Of a DNA stretch of 64,000 nucleotides, positions 61,877-64,000 are shown piece by piece. The notes under the pieces were generated by a model that worked only from the letters and a program-made list of their open reading frames with translations, had not been told where the DNA came from and searched no databases. The number at the start of each line of letters is the position of its first letter. Position 1 is the first letter of the stretch. The translations under genes were made by a program, and so were the position numbers. Source of the DNA: Actinomycetes bacterium (lineage in GTDB: Bacteria > Actinomycetota > Acidimicrobiia > Acidimicrobiales > Poriferisodalaceae); NCBI GenBank assembly GCA_024228575.1, contig JAAETH010000426.1, positions 1 to 64,000 on the forward strand, read 5' to 3'.

Positions 61877-63855
61877 GCTGATGCCCCTGTGAACTCGCCC
61901 CCGGTGGTGACACTCTTGTCGGGCCGATTCTCCGACGACGCGATCGGGTCGGGTTTCGATCGCCTGCCTGAGGGTGTGAGCGCAAGTGCCGTACCGAGGG
62001 CCATGATCAGACCGCCCGCCCAGATCCACCCTATGAGTGGCCGGACGATGACCCTGATGAGGGCTGAGTCGCCTGAATCGGACACATCGAGGACCACCAG
62101 ATAGACATCGTCGCTCCAGCCGGTGGCCACCGAAGGTGTCCCGACCGCCATCGCATAGTTGATGTAGGTGGTGAGCGCCGGACGGTGGATCTCGTCACCG
62201 TCGACAACCAGGCTGACCTCGGTCACGGGATTCCCGCCGTCGATCCGGTCGATCCGGTCGATCAGCTCGATCTTGTGTCCCGCCACCGATGCCGATTCCC
62301 CAGGAGAGAGGCTGGCCTCGACCTCGGAGGTGTGACTCTGGCTGGCCACGAAACCGAGAGCCAACACGGCGAGCCCGATGTGGGCGACCATACCCCCGCT
62401 CGCCCGGCCGGTGAGGCCCGCCATTCCGCGGCGACGGACCGCTGCAAGCAGCTGTTGACCCGCGGAGCCGAGCACCATGCCTGCGAGGAAGTAGGCGAAC
62501 ATCTCGGCGATGCTGTCGGCACCCGCTGCCACCGAGACCACCAAGACGACCACCCCGGTGACAGCGGGCATGAGGGCTCGTTCGCTCAGCACGTCCGGGG
62601 TCGTCGAGCGCCACGACAACAGGGGCGAAATTGCCATGAGGAACAACAGGGCCAGCCCGATCGGAGCGGTGAGGCGATCGAAGTAGGGCGAACCCACCGA
62701 GAGCTGGTCTCCGTTGAGCGCCTCGACCAACAAGGGGAACATCGTTCCCAACATGACGACAAATGCAAACCCGGCAAACAACAGATTGTTGCCGAGGAAG
62801 CTGCCTTCGCGAGAAACCGGTGAATCGATGGCACCCGTGGAACGCAGGATGTCGACCCGCCAGAAGATCAGGGCGATCGACACACCAACAACAACTCCGA
62901 AGAGACCGAGCAACATCGGGCCTACCTCGGACTCCGAGAACTCGTGGACCGACTCGAGCACTCCGGAGCGGGTCACGAACGTTCCGAGGATCGTCAACGC
63001 AAACGTCGAAACGATCAACGACAGGTTCCAGACCCGCAACATCCCCCTGCGTTCCTGGACCACGACCGAGTGGATGAACGCTGTCGACGTGAGCCAGGGT
63101 AGGAGCGACACGTTCTCGACGGGATCCCACGCCCAGTAGCCGCCCCATCCCAGCACCTCGTATGACCACCACGCGCCGAGCACGATGCCGAGGGTCAAGA
63201 AGCCCCACGCAGCAACCGTCCAAACCCGGGTCTCGATCAGCCACCCCTCGCCCAGACGGCCGGTGGCCAGCGCTCCGATGGCAAACGCGAACGGGACCGT
63301 GAACCCGACATATCCGAGGTACAACATGACCGGATGGATGGCCATGAGTGGGTGATTCTGGAGCAGTGGGTTGGGCCCCAGGCCATCGAGGGGAGGGTTG
63401 GCCTGTGTGCCAAACGGGCTGGCCACGTCGAGCATCAACCCGAAAAAGAAGGCAGCGACGACAAAGAGGGTGAGCATGGCAAACCCGAGCAGGCGATCGT
63501 CGAGCCGCTTGGAGAACCACCATGCAACGGCTGCGATATAACCACAGAGCACAAAGGTCCAGAGGATGATCGAACCTTCGAGCGACGCCCACAATGCGGC
63601 GATCTTGTAGAGCAGGGGCAACGAGCGGGTGCTGTTCCTGGCCACATAGTTCATCGAGAAGTCGTCGGCGAGGAGCGCGTACTCCATCGCCACCGTCGCT
63701 CCCGTGGCTGCGAGGAGAGTCCAGATCGACCACTTGCCCGACATCGAGACCAGCTCGCTGCGATCGGTGGCGAGCCCAATGGATATGGAGATCGCGGCGA
63801 GTGCGGCCGACACGAACCCAAAGACCACGAACAATGAACCCAGAGATGCTGCCAC
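61873..63855 (-). CDS. ccmF: Haem lyase subunit CcmF
   Basis: 660 residues from a GTG at 63855, 2 nt after the ccmE stop (another GTG at 63882 would overlap ccmE). About fifteen TM helices; the WWD haem-handling motif GWGGYWAWDPVENVSLLPW is intact; SLPLLYKIAALWASLEGSII and TRSGVLESVHEF are CcmF-typical. It ligates haem from CcmE to apocytochrome c. The operon continues with ccmG, H and I. Confidence 0.94.
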   Translation of the reverse strand: MAASLGSLFVVFGFVSAALAAISISIGLATDRSELVSMSGKWSIWTLLAATGATVAMEYALLADDFSMNYVARNSTRSLPLLYKIAALWASLEGSIILWTFVLCGYIAAVAWWFSKRLDDRLLGFAMLTLFVVAAFFFGLMLDVASPFGTQANPPLDGLGPNPLLQNHPLMAIHPVMLYLGYVGFTVPFAFAIGALATGRLGEGWLIETRVWTVAAWGFLTLGIVLGAWWSYEVLGWGGYWAWDPVENVSLLPWLTSTAFIHSVVVQERRGMLRVWNLSLIVSTFALTILGTFVTRSGVLESVHEFSESEVGPMLLGLFGVVVGVSIALIFWRVDILRSTGAIDSPVSREGSFLGNNLLFAGFAFVVMLGTMFPLLVEALNGDQLSVGSPYFDRLTAPIGLALLFLMAISPLLSWRSTTPDVLSERALMPAVTGVVVLVVSVAAGADSIAEMFAYFLAGMVLGSAGQQLLAAVRRRGMAGLTGRASGGMVAHIGLAVLALGFVASQSHTSEVEASLSPGESASVAGHKIELIDRIDRIDGGNPVTEVSLVVDGDEIHRPALTTYINYAMAVGTPSVATGWSDDVYLVVLDVSDSGDSALIRVIVRPLIGWIWAGGLIMALGTALALTPSGRRSKPDPIASSENRPDKSVTTGGEFTGASA

Positions 63856-63857
63856 GA

Positions 63858-64000
63858 TTAGGAGTCCGCCGCGATACCGCACTCGGCGAAGTAGTCGGCG
63901 GGCACAACAACCTCGACACGTTCGGAGTTCTCGGCCGCGTACTCGTTGGTGTGTTTCACGATCATGCGATCGCTGACGAACTGGTGATCGTCAGTTCCGG
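63858..64000 (-). CDS. ccmE: Haem chaperone CcmE, C-terminal fragment (5' end outside window)
   Basis: The last 46 or so codons are visible, ending in TAA at 63858. FVSDRMIVKHTNEYAAENSE contains the VKHxxxY motif in which the His covalently binds haem in CcmE and the Tyr is an axial ligand. Its place directly before ccmF agrees. The 5' end lies to the right of the window. Confidence 0.85.
   Translation of the reverse strand, partial: GTDDHQFVSDRMIVKHTNEYAAENSERVEVVVPADYFAECGIAADS

Noticed and set aside
62195-63919. A 574-codon minus-strand frame overlapping ccmF
   Set aside because: The frame is shifted against CcmF, which has its WWD motif and membrane helices; the alternate translation is Arg-rich.

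Overview
The window is a GC-rich chromosomal segment of an actinobacterium, most likely a member of Acidimicrobiia (Ilumatobacter-like). This is inferred from gene content, not from a marker-gene search. Signature genes are a WhiB protein, a PdtaS-type sensor kinase, DUF3107, the MSMEG_4193 / DUF3090 / SCO1664 trio, an actinobacterial Rho with a long disordered insert, DUF4012, an F420-type FrhB protein and the argS-lysA-hom-thrC-rho-rpmE-prfA-prmC gene order. Several secreted proteins carry the Thr-rich linkers common in this group. Start codons are often GTG, and neighbouring genes often overlap by ATGA or GTGA.

Positions 1-19.8 kb form a cell-surface and exopolysaccharide region. Two tandem secreted proteins (1-1053 and 1241-2851) carry a six-unit repeat followed by poly-Thr linkers; a third (12352-14331) joins the same repeat to a GH26-like glycosidase domain. 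A minus-strand operon (7378 down to 3038) encodes a CDP-sugar pathway: RfbF-type cytidylyltransferase, NAD-dependent epimerase and two C-methyltransferases. Three GT4 glycosyltransferases, three sulfotransferases, a Wzy/WaaL-like polymerase and a DUF4012 protein follow, so the product may be a sulfated, branched-sugar polysaccharide. A small secreted protein with an LAFTG sorting signal closes the region.

Positions 19.9-35.3 kb are housekeeping: a low-molecular-weight phosphatase, prmC, prfA, a conserved unknown, rpmE2, rho, thrC, hom, lysA, argS and galE on the minus strand. An MBOAT acyltransferase and an SGNH-like partner follow on the plus strand.

Positions 35.4-38.95 kb are a compact 3.5-kb integrative element inserted in a tRNA-Arg(CCG) gene. 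A 50-bp perfect direct repeat (35430-35479 and 38902-38951) marks attL and attR. Inside are a ribbon-helix-helix-like protein, a small helical protein, an excisionase, two small unknown ORFs, an RNase H-fold/DUF3800-like protein and a frameshifted tyrosine integrase. No replication or transfer gene is visible.

Positions 39-64 kb return to core genes: secreted and membrane proteins, an MFS exporter, FrhB, a lipoprotein, a beta-lactamase-family hydrolase, a type-5 uracil-DNA glycosylase, the MSMEG_4193/DUF3090/SCO1664 operon, etfBA, a diacylglycerol-kinase-family protein, a glycerophosphodiesterase, whiB, an MBL hydrolase, pdtaS, DUF3107 and an amidase. The Fe-S carrier mrp is divergent from a SufR-like regulator. 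The right edge is a System I cytochrome c maturation operon (ccmE-F-G-H-I), with ccmE cut by the window end.
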